Assembly: GCF_025836995.1 (NCBI RefSeq)
Contig: NZ_CP107546.1
Coordinates: forward strand, 2,294,001 to 2,358,000
Direction: 5' to 3'
Length of the DNA: 64,000 nucleotides
Origin: Microbacterium sp. M28
GTDB taxonomy: Bacteria; Actinomycetota; Actinomycetes; Actinomycetales; Microbacteriaceae
Shown here: positions 40,809 to 49,236 of the stretch, one piece after another
Layout: every line of letters begins with the position of its first letter
Numbering within the stretch: the first letter of the stretch is position 1
Made by a program: the position numbers and the translations under genes
The notes under the pieces: generated by a model
Seen by the model: the letters and a program-made list of their open reading frames with translations, nothing else
Databases searched by the model: none
Told to the model about the DNA's origin: nothing

Positions 40809-41617
40809 CCGTCCGGACACTCGCCCGTCCGCACGCGGAGATCGCCTTCGAGGACTTCGGCGGCGCAGGGCAGGCCGTCGTGCTCTGCCACGGCGCCGGC
40901 ATGGACCGGACCATGTTCGAGGCTCAGGCCGCCGCACTCGTCGGCGCCGGGTTCCGCGTCATCACCTGGGATCTGGCCGGTCACGGCGAGTCGGCGCTGT
41001 CCGCGACGGCGCGGTTCACGGCATCCGCTGCGCTCGACGACCTGAGCGCCCTGCTGACGGAATGCCGAGTGGACCGGCCGGCGCTCGTGGGGCACTCACT
41101 CGGAGGCAATCTGGTGCAGGCGTTCGCGCGTGCGCACCCGCACAGGGCCGCCGGCCTGATCGTGATGGATTCGACCTGGAACGCGGGTCCGCTCGCGTGG
41201 TGGGAGCGCCTCGCGCTTCGCCTCGCCGCCCCATCGCTGGCACTGGTCCCGGCGCGTCGGCTGCCCGGCATCATGGCCAGAGCATCGGCTGTCACGGAGG
41301 ACGCGATCGCACGGACCGAAGCCGTCTTCGCACGGATGCCCAAGAGGGTGTTCCTGGACGTCTGGCGCGCCACGGTGTCGTTCGTCGATCCTGACCCGGC
41401 GTACCGGACACCGGTGCCGCTGGCGCTGATGCGCGGCGCGCTCGATCGCACCGGCAACATCGCCGACGCGATGCCGCGCTGGGCGCGAGCGGAGGGGATC
41501 GACGAACATGTCGTCCCGGATGCCGGGCACATCGTGACCTGGGATGCACCGGAGGGCACGTCGCGCGTGCTGCTGCAGGTCCTGGAGGAGTGGGCGGCGG
41601 CTCGCGACGGCCTGTAG
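40805..41617 (+). CDS. Alpha/beta hydrolase
   Basis: A 270-residue alpha/beta-fold hydrolase. The oxyanion region is VLCHGAGMDRTMFEAQAAAL near residue 26, the nucleophile elbow is ALVGHSLGGNLVQAFARA near 93 (Gly-His-Ser-Leu-Gly), the acid lies near LMRGALDRTGNI around 207, and the catalytic His is in VVPDAGHIVTWDAPEG near 238. No signal peptide. Start GTG 40805 overlaps the NUDIX stop by four bases. The substrate (ester, epoxide, lactone) is not known. Confidence 0.85.
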   Translation: MTVRTLARPHAEIAFEDFGGAGQAVVLCHGAGMDRTMFEAQAAALVGAGFRVITWDLAGHGESALSATARFTASAALDDLSALLTECRVDRPALVGHSLGGNLVQAFARAHPHRAAGLIVMDSTWNAGPLAWWERLALRLAAPSLALVPARRLPGIMARASAVTEDAIARTEAVFARMPKRVFLDVWRATVSFVDPDPAYRTPVPLALMRGALDRTGNIADAMPRWARAEGIDEHVVPDAGHIVTWDAPEGTSRVLLQVLEEWAAARDGL

Positions 41618-41667
41618 GCGCCCGGGGCTCGTGTCCGCGGGGTGCTGCCGTTCTGAACGGGTGGCCG

Positions 41668-41697
41668 GCCCGCGACGGCCATGAGGCCGCCGCGGGC
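41668..41697. terminator. Bidirectional-type terminator hairpin between convergent genes
   Basis: GCCCGCGACGGCC (41668-41680), loop ATGA, and GGCCGCCGCGGGC (41685-41697) form a 13-bp stem with one mismatch. It sits in the 86-bp gap between convergent hydrolase and exporter genes. There is no T-tract, as is common for actinobacterial terminators. Confidence 0.65.
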
Positions 41698-41703
41698 TGC
41701 ACG

Positions 41704-42876
41704 TCAGCGCACACGCGGAGGGGCGACGCGTGCGGACGTGCGGCTCGTCGCGCTCATGACGGCGACGGCGATCGCCACCAGCATCCCGGCGACCCAGACC
41801 GGGGCGGTCGCGGCTCGTCCGCCGGAGAGGGCGAGCGCACCGAGCATCGGTCCGATGGCCGCGCCGACGTTGAGCGCCGCCGTGGCGTACGACCCGCCCA
41901 TCGTGGGGGCATCCGATGCCGCGTACAGCACGCGGGTGATCACGGTGCTGCCGACGCCGAAGGCCAGGACGCCCTGGACGAGCACCAGCGCGAACAGCAG
42001 CACAGGATGAGCTGCGACGAGCGCCAGGACGACCCAGCCGACGAGGAGCAGCGGGCCTCCGATCGAGAGCACGAGTGCGGACCTGGTGTCGGACAGGCGG
42101 CCGGCGATCACGACGCCGAGGAATGATCCGACGCCGAACAGCACGAGGACGACCGGCACCCAAGCCGCAGCGAGTCCTGCGGTCCCGGTGACGATGGGCG
42201 CGAGGAAGGTCAGCACCGCGAACGTGCCGCCGTTGATCAACGCGCCGAGCAGCATCGCGAGGACGAGCGGCGGCGAGGCCAGCACGCCGAGCTCGGCACG
42301 AAGGCTCGGGGTGTCGTCGCTTGTGGCTCGGCGCTGGTTCGGGATGCCGACGGCGACACCGAGCGCGGCGGGAACGCACAGCAGCGCGAGCGTCCAGAAC
42401 GTCGCCCGCCAACCCAGGGCTTCGCCGAGCAGCGCTCCCGCCGGGACGCCGGCGACCACCGCCACGGTCGTCCCTGAGAGCAGGATCGACAGAGCGCGCC
42501 CTTTCCGGTCGGGTGCGACCAGGGCCGTGGCGGTGCTCAAGGCCACCGCCAGGAAGCCTGCGGTCGCCACGGCGCTGAGCGCGCGGGTGGTGAGCAGAAC
42601 GGGGAACGCGGACGTCAGGGCACCGAGCACGTGGCATCCTGCGAACGCGACCAGGCATGCGAGCAGTGTGAGCCGAGGAGGCCAGCGGCGGGCGAACGCC
42701 GCCATCAGCGGCGCTCCGACGACCATGCCGACGGCGAAGGCGGACGTGAGGAGTCCTGCGGCGCCGATCGTCACGTCGAGATCGGCGGCCATGTCCGGGG
42801 CGAGCCCCGCGAGCATGAACTCCGAGGTGCCCATGACGAAGACCGCCAGGGCGAGCAGATAGAGGGGAAAAGGCAT
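41704..42876 (-). CDS. Cmx/CmrA-like MFS drug exporter
   Basis: A 390-residue, 12-helix drug:H+ antiporter closely resembling the actinobacterial Cmx/CmrA chloramphenicol exporters. The opening FPLYLLALAVFVMGTSEFML and SAFAVGMVVGAPLMAAFARR near residue 45 (motif A region) match that group as I remember it, as does LLSGTTVAVVAGVPAGALLG near 132 (antiporter motif C). Chloramphenicol export is the family's usual activity but is inferred here; other substrates are possible. CGGAG (42881-42885 on the minus strand) is the ribosome-binding site before ATG 42876, and it can be sequestered by an upstream sequence. Confidence 0.82.
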   Translation of the reverse strand: MPFPLYLLALAVFVMGTSEFMLAGLAPDMAADLDVTIGAAGLLTSAFAVGMVVGAPLMAAFARRWPPRLTLLACLVAFAGCHVLGALTSAFPVLLTTRALSAVATAGFLAVALSTATALVAPDRKGRALSILLSGTTVAVVAGVPAGALLGEALGWRATFWTLALLCVPAALGVAVGIPNQRRATSDDTPSLRAELGVLASPPLVLAMLLGALINGGTFAVLTFLAPIVTGTAGLAAAWVPVVLVLFGVGSFLGVVIAGRLSDTRSALVLSIGGPLLLVGWVVLALVAAHPVLLFALVLVQGVLAFGVGSTVITRVLYAASDAPTMGGSYATAALNVGAAIGPMLGALALSGGRAATAPVWVAGMLVAIAVAVMSATSRTSARVAPPRVR

Positions 42877-42879
42877 CGA

Positions 42880-42942
42880 GTACTCCGAGGTGAGAGGTCA
42901 GAAGAGGGTTCTTCCGGTCACCACGGCCAGCGGCTGGAGTAC
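42880..42942 (-). promoter_or_regulatory. Possible translational attenuator of the Cmx-like gene
   Basis: On the minus strand GTACTCC (42942-42936) is perfectly complementary to GGAGTAC (42886-42880), which includes the ribosome-binding site. Between the arms lies a short frame GTG-GTG-ACC-GGA-AGA-ACC-CTC-TTC-TGA (42924-42898). Cmx/CmlA-type genes are often controlled by leader-peptide attenuation, but here the leader sits in the loop and has no clear SD, so this is tentative. The rest of the 265-bp gap up to 43141 shows nothing further except the next gene's promoter. Confidence 0.3.
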
Positions 42943-43128
42943 GCCAGGTGACGCCCGCGCAGGAGGCGGGCGTCGGTTCAGCGGTTCACGGGGCTGGCGG
43001 TGCGACCGGCAGCCCCTGACCTGTCTGATTCGGGACTCGACATGGCACAGAACGTTACCGCACACGCCCGAAGTCCGGAAGTTATCCCCAGAAGAGATAT
43101 TCGAGATCTGAATGTCGGTAACCCGGTG

Positions 43129-43134
43129 TTTAAT
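43129..43134 (+). promoter_or_regulatory. -10 TTTAAT close to the DUF222 gene start
   Basis: TTTAAT lies 7 nt before ATG 43142. The intervening AGGAGAT resembles an SD but is only 2 nt from the ATG, too close to work well, so a leaderless message is more likely. Confidence 0.45.
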
Positions 43135-43141
43135 AGGAGAT

Positions 43142-44605
43142 ATGAACGGCATCGCAGCAGTTCTCGAGAGGGTCGTCTCCGACCTCGATCTCTCGATCGA
43201 GTCCGCGGTGCGTTCTGGCGGGCTCGGTGTGCTGTCGGATGCCGAGAAGATGGAATTCCTCCGGCTCGCGGGTGAGGCGCAGCGGCGGCTGGATGCTCTG
43301 GTGGTCGAGACGGTCGCGTCGGTCGATGGTCGCCCCGCGGGTTCGGGGGTGCCGACGTTTGCGGCGGTGTTCGGATGCCGGAACATGAACGAGCTGCTGC
43401 AGCGGGTGCTGCGGGTCGACGCGACAGGCGCCGGACGGGTCACGAAGGCCGCGGGCGTCGTGCACCGCGATGTCGAGCTGACCACCGGTGCCCGGTTGCC
43501 GGCGCGCTGGCCTGCGCTGCGCGAGGCCATGCTCGACGGTGCAATCGGCGTCGCCGGGATGCTGGCGGCGACGGATCCGATCGAACGGACCCGTGACCGC
43601 ATCGGCGGCCAGGATCGGCTGCGCGCGGATGCCGAGCTCGCCGCGTGCGCACGAGGTCTCGGTTCCTCCGATCCGGAGACGTCCGAAGAACCGGCGCAGC
43701 CGGCTCCGCCGGCCACCCCGGACGATCTGCGCCAGTTCGCCCAGCTCATCGCCACCTATCTCGACCCGGACGGCGCAGCGCCCACCGAAGCGCAGGCCGC
43801 GCAGAACCGGTCACTGACCATCGGTCGTCTGCGCGACGGCGTATACCCGATCCGGGGAGCGCTGCTCCCCGAGACCTACGGGCAGCTCACCCTCATCCTC
43901 GACGCCCAGAACAACCCGAAGGTCGGCGGCGCCCCCGACCTCGGCGTCACCTTCCGCGACAGCGACGAGGACCTGCTCGATGGCGATGGTGACCCGTTCA
44001 ACTCCGACCCGCGGGCCGTGATCGACCCGCGCACCCTGGCGCAGAAGCGGCACGACGCGCTCGCGTTCGCACTCGGCCTCGCCGCCCGCCACGAAGACAT
44101 GCCCTCGCTCGGTGGGGCCGCCCCCACCCTGGTGGTGCAGGTCGAAGCCGAAGACTTCGTCCGCGGAACCGGATGGGCACGCGTCGCCGGCGTCGACGCC
44201 CCCGTTCCCGTGTCGGTCGCCGCGCACGCCGCCTGCTCGGCGATGATCCAGCGCGTGCTGTTCCACGAGGGACGCATCGTCGCGATCAGCACCACCGACC
44301 GCCTCTTCAACGCCCACCAGCGCCGGGCGATCGTGCTGCGCGACAAGGAATGCCTCATCCCCGGCTGCCACGTCCCGGCATCCTGGTGCGAGATCCACCA
44401 CGTTGAGGAGCACTCCCGAGGCGGGCCGACGCACACCGACAACGGCGTGCCGTTGTGCTGGTGGCATCACCGCACCATCGACCACTCCGGATGGGAGATC
44501 CGCGTGGTCCGCGGCAGACCTCAGATCCGCGGCCCCGCCTGGTGGGACCCGACGCAGGAATGGCGTGCACCACGACCTCTCCTTCCCGAGTGGATCGGCG
44601 GATAG
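43142..44605 (+). CDS. DUF222 / 13E12-repeat family HNH endonuclease
   Basis: A 487-residue protein of the actinobacterial DUF222 (13E12 repeat) family with a C-terminal HNH domain. The DUF222 part covers about residues 10-330 (SDAEKMEFLRLAGEAQRRLD, then VLRVDATGAGRVTKAAGVV). The HNH site is ECLIPGCHVPASWCEIHHVE near residue 405 followed by HSRGGPTHTDNGVPLCWWHH, with paired Cys for the zinc and the His-His of the motif. These genes occur in many copies in actinobacteria and have no proven role; some resemble mobile or toxin-like nucleases. ATG 43142 is preferred over ATG 43112. Confidence 0.85.
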   Translation: MNGIAAVLERVVSDLDLSIESAVRSGGLGVLSDAEKMEFLRLAGEAQRRLDALVVETVASVDGRPAGSGVPTFAAVFGCRNMNELLQRVLRVDATGAGRVTKAAGVVHRDVELTTGARLPARWPALREAMLDGAIGVAGMLAATDPIERTRDRIGGQDRLRADAELAACARGLGSSDPETSEEPAQPAPPATPDDLRQFAQLIATYLDPDGAAPTEAQAAQNRSLTIGRLRDGVYPIRGALLPETYGQLTLILDAQNNPKVGGAPDLGVTFRDSDEDLLDGDGDPFNSDPRAVIDPRTLAQKRHDALAFALGLAARHEDMPSLGGAAPTLVVQVEAEDFVRGTGWARVAGVDAPVPVSVAAHAACSAMIQRVLFHEGRIVAISTTDRLFNAHQRRAIVLRDKECLIPGCHVPASWCEIHHVEEHSRGGPTHTDNGVPLCWWHHRTIDHSGWEIRVVRGRPQIRGPAWWDPTQEWRAPRPLLPEWIGG

Positions 44606-44651
44606 GACGCACGAGGCATGGTGTCGGCAGTGCGGCGAACCGGTGGTTCGG

Positions 44652-44657
44652 TAACGT
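44652..44657 (+). promoter_or_regulatory. -10 of a leaderless promoter (lipoprotein gene)
   Basis: TAACGT lies 6 nt before ATG 44664. Confidence 0.45.
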
Positions 44658-44663
44658 TGGCGC

Positions 44664-45155
44664 ATGCGTATCCGCTATGCCGTCCTCACGGTTCTCGGCT
44701 TGCTCGTCACCGGCTTGGCCGGATGCGCACCGCAGGCCGAGCCAGACTGGCCAGCGGCGGAAGCGGCTGCCCAAGAGTTCGAGGATGTCGCCTCGAGTCA
44801 AGATGGATTTCTCGGCTCCGCCAGCTTTCGATCTGACCGAGAAGGGGCGCAGTCGCCAGAAGAGCTCGAGGTTGTGCTCTCGTACGCGAGCGATGTGCTC
44901 GTTGAGGGCGTGACGATTGCCTGTTTCGGTGACGGAACAGCGCGACTCGGTTTCGCTGTTCGGGTGGGTTCGTCGTGGTTGGGCGTCGAGTCTGCGGAGA
45001 TCGAATGCGATGGCGACGGCCATGCGATCGACCTCGATGAGCCGTTCGAGGAAGTCAACGCCGTGAGCATCAGCAGCGCCGGGGCAGAGGGCGCCGGAGC
45101 CATGCTCGTGGCCATCGTGTCCGGGGTGGGATCGCCTGGGGAGCTCGCGTCGTAG
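44664..45155 (+). CDS. Small predicted lipoprotein, unknown function
   Basis: A 163-residue protein with a lipoprotein signal peptide: RIRYAVLTVLGLLVTGLAGC, where Leu-Ala-Gly-Cys at 18-21 is the lipobox and Cys21 would be lipidated. The mature part is acidic (many Asp/Glu) and shows two further cysteines near residues 87 and 115 that could form a disulfide. I recognise no domain. Base composition is slightly less GC-rich than the neighbours, which fits a recently acquired or fast-evolving gene. It lies between the DUF222 gene and a convergent VOC gene. Confidence 0.7.
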   Translation: MRIRYAVLTVLGLLVTGLAGCAPQAEPDWPAAEAAAQEFEDVASSQDGFLGSASFRSDREGAQSPEELEVVLSYASDVLVEGVTIACFGDGTARLGFAVRVGSSWLGVESAEIECDGDGHAIDLDEPFEEVNAVSISSAGAEGAGAMLVAIVSGVGSPGELAS

Positions 45156-45270
45156 TCGTTGCCCCAAGGGGTGCGACGCACGTCGGAGACAACTCGCGCT
45201 CTCACGACTGGGTAGGAGATCTCTAGCACCGGCCGGTCGGCGACGTGGCGCGGCCCACACGCACCCGCAA

Positions 45271-45305
45271 GCAGGCTGCGGGGACGTTCGCTCACCGCAG
45301 CCTGC
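45271..45305. terminator. Strong hairpin between convergent lipoprotein and VOC genes
   Basis: GCAGGCTGCGG (45271-45281) and CCGCAGCCTGC (45295-45305) are perfect 11-bp arms around a 13-nt loop, placed just after the VOC gene end on its strand and 116 bp after the lipoprotein stop. It may end transcription in both directions. Confidence 0.65.
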
Positions 45306-45335
45306 TCCGGCGCCATCGCGCTCGTCTGCTCCGCG

Positions 45336-45722
45336 TCAGCTCTGCGCCGCGGCCGAGTAGTCGGGCAGCTCCTGCAGCGTCCAGGTGTTGCCGTCCGGGT
45401 CGTCGAACGTGACGAAGCGGCCCCACGCCTGCTCATCGACGCCATTCGCCTCGACACCGGCATCGCGCAGCTGCACGAGCGCGGCATCCGCATCCGGGAC
45501 GACGACCTGGATCGAGTCCTGCTGTCCCGGTGCGAGCGATCCCCCGAGCCCCGTGCCGAACGCGATCGAGCATGCCGACCCTGGCGGGGTCATCTGGACG
45601 AAACGCAGCTCCTCGTTCACCTGCTGATCGTGGTCGGCGTTGAAGCCGATCTTGACGTAGAAGTCCTTCGCGCGGTCGACGTCGGTCACCGGCACGAAGA
45701 TCAGCTCGATCTTCCAATCCAT
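45336..45722 (-). CDS. VOC-superfamily (glyoxalase/bleomycin-resistance fold) protein
   Basis: A 128-residue VOC protein, one beta-alpha-beta-beta-beta module repeated twice. Opening WKIELIFVPVTDVDRAKDFY with LGGS insertion and the end RFVTFDDPDGNTWTLQELPD (the Asp-Pro-Asp-Gly-Asn turn with the metal-ligand Glu) are usual for the family. Enzymatic (lyase, dioxygenase) and non-catalytic binding members look alike at this length, so the role is open. GGAGG with 8-nt spacing selects ATG 45722 over ATG 45737. Confidence 0.8.
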   Translation of the reverse strand: MDWKIELIFVPVTDVDRAKDFYVKIGFNADHDQQVNEELRFVQMTPPGSACSIAFGTGLGGSLAPGQQDSIQVVVPDADAALVQLRDAGVEANGVDEQAWGRFVTFDDPDGNTWTLQELPDYSAAAQS

Positions 45723-45835
45723 AGCGCACACCTCCACGGCGAGACCGTCCCGCCCGAGTCCAAGCTAGAGCCGGCCTCCGACATGCACCACCCTCCGCCC
45801 GGATCCGCCCGACACCCGCGCACCGCCTCGCCCGC

Positions 45836-47692
45836 TCAGTGGGCCGGAAGGAACGCGCCCTCCAGGAACTCCGCCAGCTCGGCCGTCCCGTCCAGCGGCA
45901 GGATCGCCGCGACGTACTGATCCGGGCGCACCACCACGACGACACCGTCCCGCGACAGCTCCCGCTCCGCGAAGATGTCGGCCGGAGTCCACTTCGACGG
46001 ACCCGCGGCGTACACCTTCTCCCAGTCGGTCAATCCGAACGGCCCGGACTTCGGCTGGAACAGCGCCGGCACCGAGGGGAAGTCGACCTCCTCGAACGAC
46101 TGCTGATACACCGCCTTCACGTCGAAGACGGCATCCTCATCGGCATCCGACGGGGTGAAGCGGGCGAGCACCTCCGACGCGGCAGAAGCCCACGCCGCCA
46201 AAGCCGTCCCGTCCTGATCGCCGAACGCGTAGATGCGCCAGCGTCCGTCTGCCCTCGCGTGATGACCCAGATGCACGACGTTGCCGTCGCACACCCGGAC
46301 GACCTCGGCGGACTTGAACCGCTTGCCCAGCGGGAATCCGCCGGCGAGCGACTGATGCGCATCGGACCCGGTGATCATCGACGGCGTGTACTGCGTCATG
46401 AAACCTGACGGGAACTCGGCCGTCGCGAGATAGTACGTGGCCAGATCAGTCGGGTCGGAGATCTCCTCGGGCTTGCGCGCCATCAGCGCCGACCACTCCC
46501 GATCGAAATCGATCAGCTGCTGCGCGACGGGTCGCCGCTCCGCGCCGTACGTCGCCAGCAGCGTCTCCGGGGAGCGCCCGGTCAGGACGGCCCCGAGCTT
46601 CCACCCGAGGTTGAACCCGTCCTGCATCGACACGTTCATGCCCTGCCCGGCCTTGGCGCTGTGCGTGTGGCACGCGTCGCCGGTCAGGAACACCCGCGGA
46701 GTCCGCCCCGAGCCGTCGATCACGTCGTCGAACCCGTCCGTGACCCGGTGTCCGACCTCGTAGACACTGTGCCACGCCACCTGCTTCACATCGATCGAGT
46801 ACGGATGCAGGATCGCATTCGCCTTCGCGATGATCGATTCGATGGGCGTCTGCCGCACCCGGTGATCATCGTCGGCGGCGACCTCGCCGAGGTCGATGTA
46901 CATCCGGCTGAGATATCCGCCCTCACGAGGGATGTGCAGGATGTTGCCCGCCTCGGCGTTGATCGCGCACTTCGTGCGCCAGTCGGGGAAGTCCGTGTTC
47001 ACGAGCACGTCCATCACACCCCAGGCGTGCGCGGCCACGCCGCCCACATGCTTGCGGCCGATCGCCTCGCGCACACCGCTGCGCGCGCCGTCGCAACCCA
47101 CCACGTACTTCGCATGCACGGTCCGCTCGCCACCGGCATCCCGCACCCGGACCTCCACGGGGAACGCGCCGTCGTCGTGCACCGACAGCCCCAGGAACTC
47201 CACGCCGTAATCCGGGGCGATCCGGCCCGGCCCGTGCGCGGCCGCCTCGGCGAAGTAGTCCAGCACGCGCGCCTGGTTGACGATGAGGTGCGGGAACTCG
47301 CAGATGTCGTACGCGTAGTCCGCCGTACGCGTGGTTCGCCGGATGTTCTCGGGATGCTCGGGGTCGGGCCCCCAGAAGTTCATCCACCCGATGTTGTACG
47401 CCTCGGCGGTGATCCGTTCGGCGAACCCGAACGCCTGGAACGTCTCGACGCTGCGCGGCTGGATGCCGTCGGCCTGACCGAGCGCCAGCCGCCCGGCGCG
47501 CTTCTCGATGATCCGCGTGGTGACGTCCGGGAACTGCGACATCTGCGCGGCCAGCAGCATCCCGGCAGGCCCCGATCCGACGATGAGCACGTCGACCTCG
47601 GCCGGCAGATCACCCGGTCGGTCGATCCCCGTGCCGGATGCCGGCAGCACCCGCGGGTCCTGCGAGACGTAGCCGTGGTGGTGGAATTGCAT
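45836..47692 (-). CDS. FAD-dependent aromatic monooxygenase (MobA / phenol 2-monooxygenase type)
   Basis: A 618-residue flavin hydroxylase of the three-domain phenol hydroxylase group, adding a hydroxyl to a phenolic ring using NAD(P)H and O2. The dinucleotide site is VDVLIVGSGPAGMLLAAQMS near residue 33, the Asp-Gly motif YVVGCDGARSGVREAIGRK near 195, and the FAD-ribityl motif VFLTGDACHTHSAKAGQGMN near 335. The C-terminal ~180 residues form the thioredoxin-like domain of this class. The closest remembered relatives are 3-hydroxybenzoate 4-hydroxylases. Located beside a homoprotocatechuate-type ring-cleavage cluster, it probably makes that cluster's catechol, standing in for HpaBC. ATG 47692, 42 bp after the transporter gene. 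Confidence 0.85.
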   Translation of the reverse strand: MQFHHHGYVSQDPRVLPASGTGIDRPGDLPAEVDVLIVGSGPAGMLLAAQMSQFPDVTTRIIEKRAGRLALGQADGIQPRSVETFQAFGFAERITAEAYNIGWMNFWGPDPEHPENIRRTTRTADYAYDICEFPHLIVNQARVLDYFAEAAAHGPGRIAPDYGVEFLGLSVHDDGAFPVEVRVRDAGGERTVHAKYVVGCDGARSGVREAIGRKHVGGVAAHAWGVMDVLVNTDFPDWRTKCAINAEAGNILHIPREGGYLSRMYIDLGEVAADDDHRVRQTPIESIIAKANAILHPYSIDVKQVAWHSVYEVGHRVTDGFDDVIDGSGRTPRVFLTGDACHTHSAKAGQGMNVSMQDGFNLGWKLGAVLTGRSPETLLATYGAERRPVAQQLIDFDREWSALMARKPEEISDPTDLATYYLATAEFPSGFMTQYTPSMITGSDAHQSLAGGFPLGKRFKSAEVVRVCDGNVVHLGHHARADGRWRIYAFGDQDGTALAAWASAASEVLARFTPSDADEDAVFDVKAVYQQSFEEVDFPSVPALFQPKSGPFGLTDWEKVYAAGPSKWTPADIFAERELSRDGVVVVVRPDQYVAAILPLDGTAELAEFLEGAFLPAH

Positions 47693-47734
47693 CGTGCGTT
47701 GCTCCTGATCGAATGCGAGGCGGACGGGTGCGTC

Positions 47735-49108
47735 TCAGGCCTTGGCCATCCCGCGGATCGGACTGACCGTCTGCTCGGCCTCGTGGTCCGGTCCGAGGGG
47801 GATGCCGCTGCGATCGCGCAGCAGCAGGGTCGCGACGAGACCGATCAGGGTCATGCCGGCGAGGTACCAGGTGACCGCATCCGTCGAGCCGGTCTTCTCG
47901 ACGAGCCATGCGGCGATCATCGGCGCGAACGCGCCTCCGGCGATCGCACCGATCGCGTACGAGATCGAGACCCCCGAGAAGCGGATGCTGGCGGGGAACA
48001 GCTCGGTGTACAGCGCGGCCTGCGGGCCGTACGTGAAGCCGAGCCCGATCGTCAGGACGGCGAGCGCGACGAACAGCAGCCAGATACTGCCGGTGTTCAC
48101 GAGCGGGAAGAGCAGGATCACACCGCCGAGCTGCAGGATCCAGCCGATGATGTACGTGCTGCGTCGACCGATCCGGTCGGAGATCCAGCCGGCGAGCAGG
48201 GTCGTGAGCAGCCAGGTGACCGCCGACCCGGTGACGGCCCAGAGCACCGGACCGCGGTCGAGCGCGACAGGCCCCTCCGGGTTGGTCGAGTAGTTCTGGA
48301 TGTATCCGCCGGTGGTCATGTAGCCGACCGCGTTGTTGCCGGCGAACACGAGGGCGGCGATGATCACGAGCAGCAGGTGCTTGCGGAACAGCTGCACGAT
48401 CGGCATCTGCGCCTTCTCCTTGCGCTCGGCCAGCTCGGTGAACACCGGGCTCTCCTCCACCCGGCGCCGCACGTAGTAGCCGACCAGGATCAGCACGACG
48501 CTGAGCAGGAACGGGATGCGCCAGCCCCACACGAGGAACTGCTCGCCCGGTGCGATCGCCGTCATGATCGCCATGACGCCCGAGGCGAGCAGCAGTCCGA
48601 GCGGGACGCCGATCTGGGGCGACGCCCCGAAGATCCCTCGGCGCTTCTTGGGCGCATGCTCCACGGCCATGAGCACGGCTCCTCCCCACTCGCCGCCGGC
48701 CGACAGCCCCTGGAGGATGCGCAGCAGCACGAGCAGGATCGGGGCGGTCACCCCGATGGCCGCGGCGGTGGGCAGCAGACCGATGAGCGCCGTCGCGGCC
48801 CCCATCAGGATGAGCGTCCACATCAGCACGGTCTTGCGGCCGTACTTGTCGCCGAAGTGGCCGGCCAGGAATGCCCCGAGCGGGCGGAACAGGAAGCTGA
48901 TCCCGACGGTCGCGAACCCGAGCAGGACGCTGTTGGCGCCGAGCGCGGAGAAGAACAGCTCGTTGAAGACCAGCGCGACGGCGGTCGCGTAGATGAAGTA
49001 GTCGTACCACTCGACGGTGGTGCCGACCACGGTCGCGAAGACCACGCGCCGTCGATCGGTCGAGGTGGCGATGGTGCCGGTCGGCGTGAAGCCCGGGTGA
49101 TCAGTCAT
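47735..49108 (-). CDS. MHS-family MFS transporter, probably for the aromatic substrate
   Basis: A 457-residue, 12-helix symporter of the MHS family. VVGTTVEWYDYFIYATAVAL near residue 24, GHFGDKYGRKTVLMWTL near 82 (loop 2-3 motif) and LRILQGLSAGGEWGGAVLMA near 128 are the family landmarks. It is co-oriented with the flavin monooxygenase gene and divergent from the ring-cleavage genes, so it most likely imports the phenolic or aromatic acid degraded by the cluster. AAGGAG 6-7 nt before ATG 49108 sets the start. Confidence 0.87.
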   Translation of the reverse strand: MTDHPGFTPTGTIATSTDRRRVVFATVVGTTVEWYDYFIYATAVALVFNELFFSALGANSVLLGFATVGISFLFRPLGAFLAGHFGDKYGRKTVLMWTLILMGAATALIGLLPTAAAIGVTAPILLVLLRILQGLSAGGEWGGAVLMAVEHAPKKRRGIFGASPQIGVPLGLLLASGVMAIMTAIAPGEQFLVWGWRIPFLLSVVLILVGYYVRRRVEESPVFTELAERKEKAQMPIVQLFRKHLLLVIIAALVFAGNNAVGYMTTGGYIQNYSTNPEGPVALDRGPVLWAVTGSAVTWLLTTLLAGWISDRIGRRSTYIIGWILQLGGVILLFPLVNTGSIWLLFVALAVLTIGLGFTYGPQAALYTELFPASIRFSGVSISYAIGAIAGGAFAPMIAAWLVEKTGSTDAVTWYLAGMTLIGLVATLLLRDRSGIPLGPDHEAEQTVSPIRGMAKA

Positions 49109-49179
49109 TGATGCTCCTTGGTCGACGTCGTCGTCTGCAGGGCGGGTGGATGATTGCTTGCCACCCGGTACGGCGATGA

Positions 49180-49195
49180 TATACGATTTCGAATA
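49180..49195. promoter_or_regulatory. Candidate GntR operator in the divergent catabolic promoter
   Basis: TATACGA (49180-49186) and TCGAATA (49189-49195) are inverted arms with one mismatch around TT. The site lies between the divergent transporter and FAH-RraA genes, in unusually AT-rich DNA. FCD-type GntR proteins bind short AT-rich palindromes of this kind, and a GntR gene is the second gene downstream. Confidence 0.5.
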
Positions 49196-49236
49196 TGTCG
49201 CACAAGAGCGGCCGCAACGACGCAAGGAGGCGCCCC

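Noticed and set aside
43142..44605. DUF222-HNH gene as part of an insertion element or intein
   Set aside because: No inverted termini, target duplication or split host gene around it; the family is a common stand-alone gene in actinobacteria.
46661..49111. Plus-strand frame of 816 codons opposite the monooxygenase and transporter genes
   Set aside because: Covers two well-motifed genes on the other strand and has a His/Asp/Arg-rich shadow composition.
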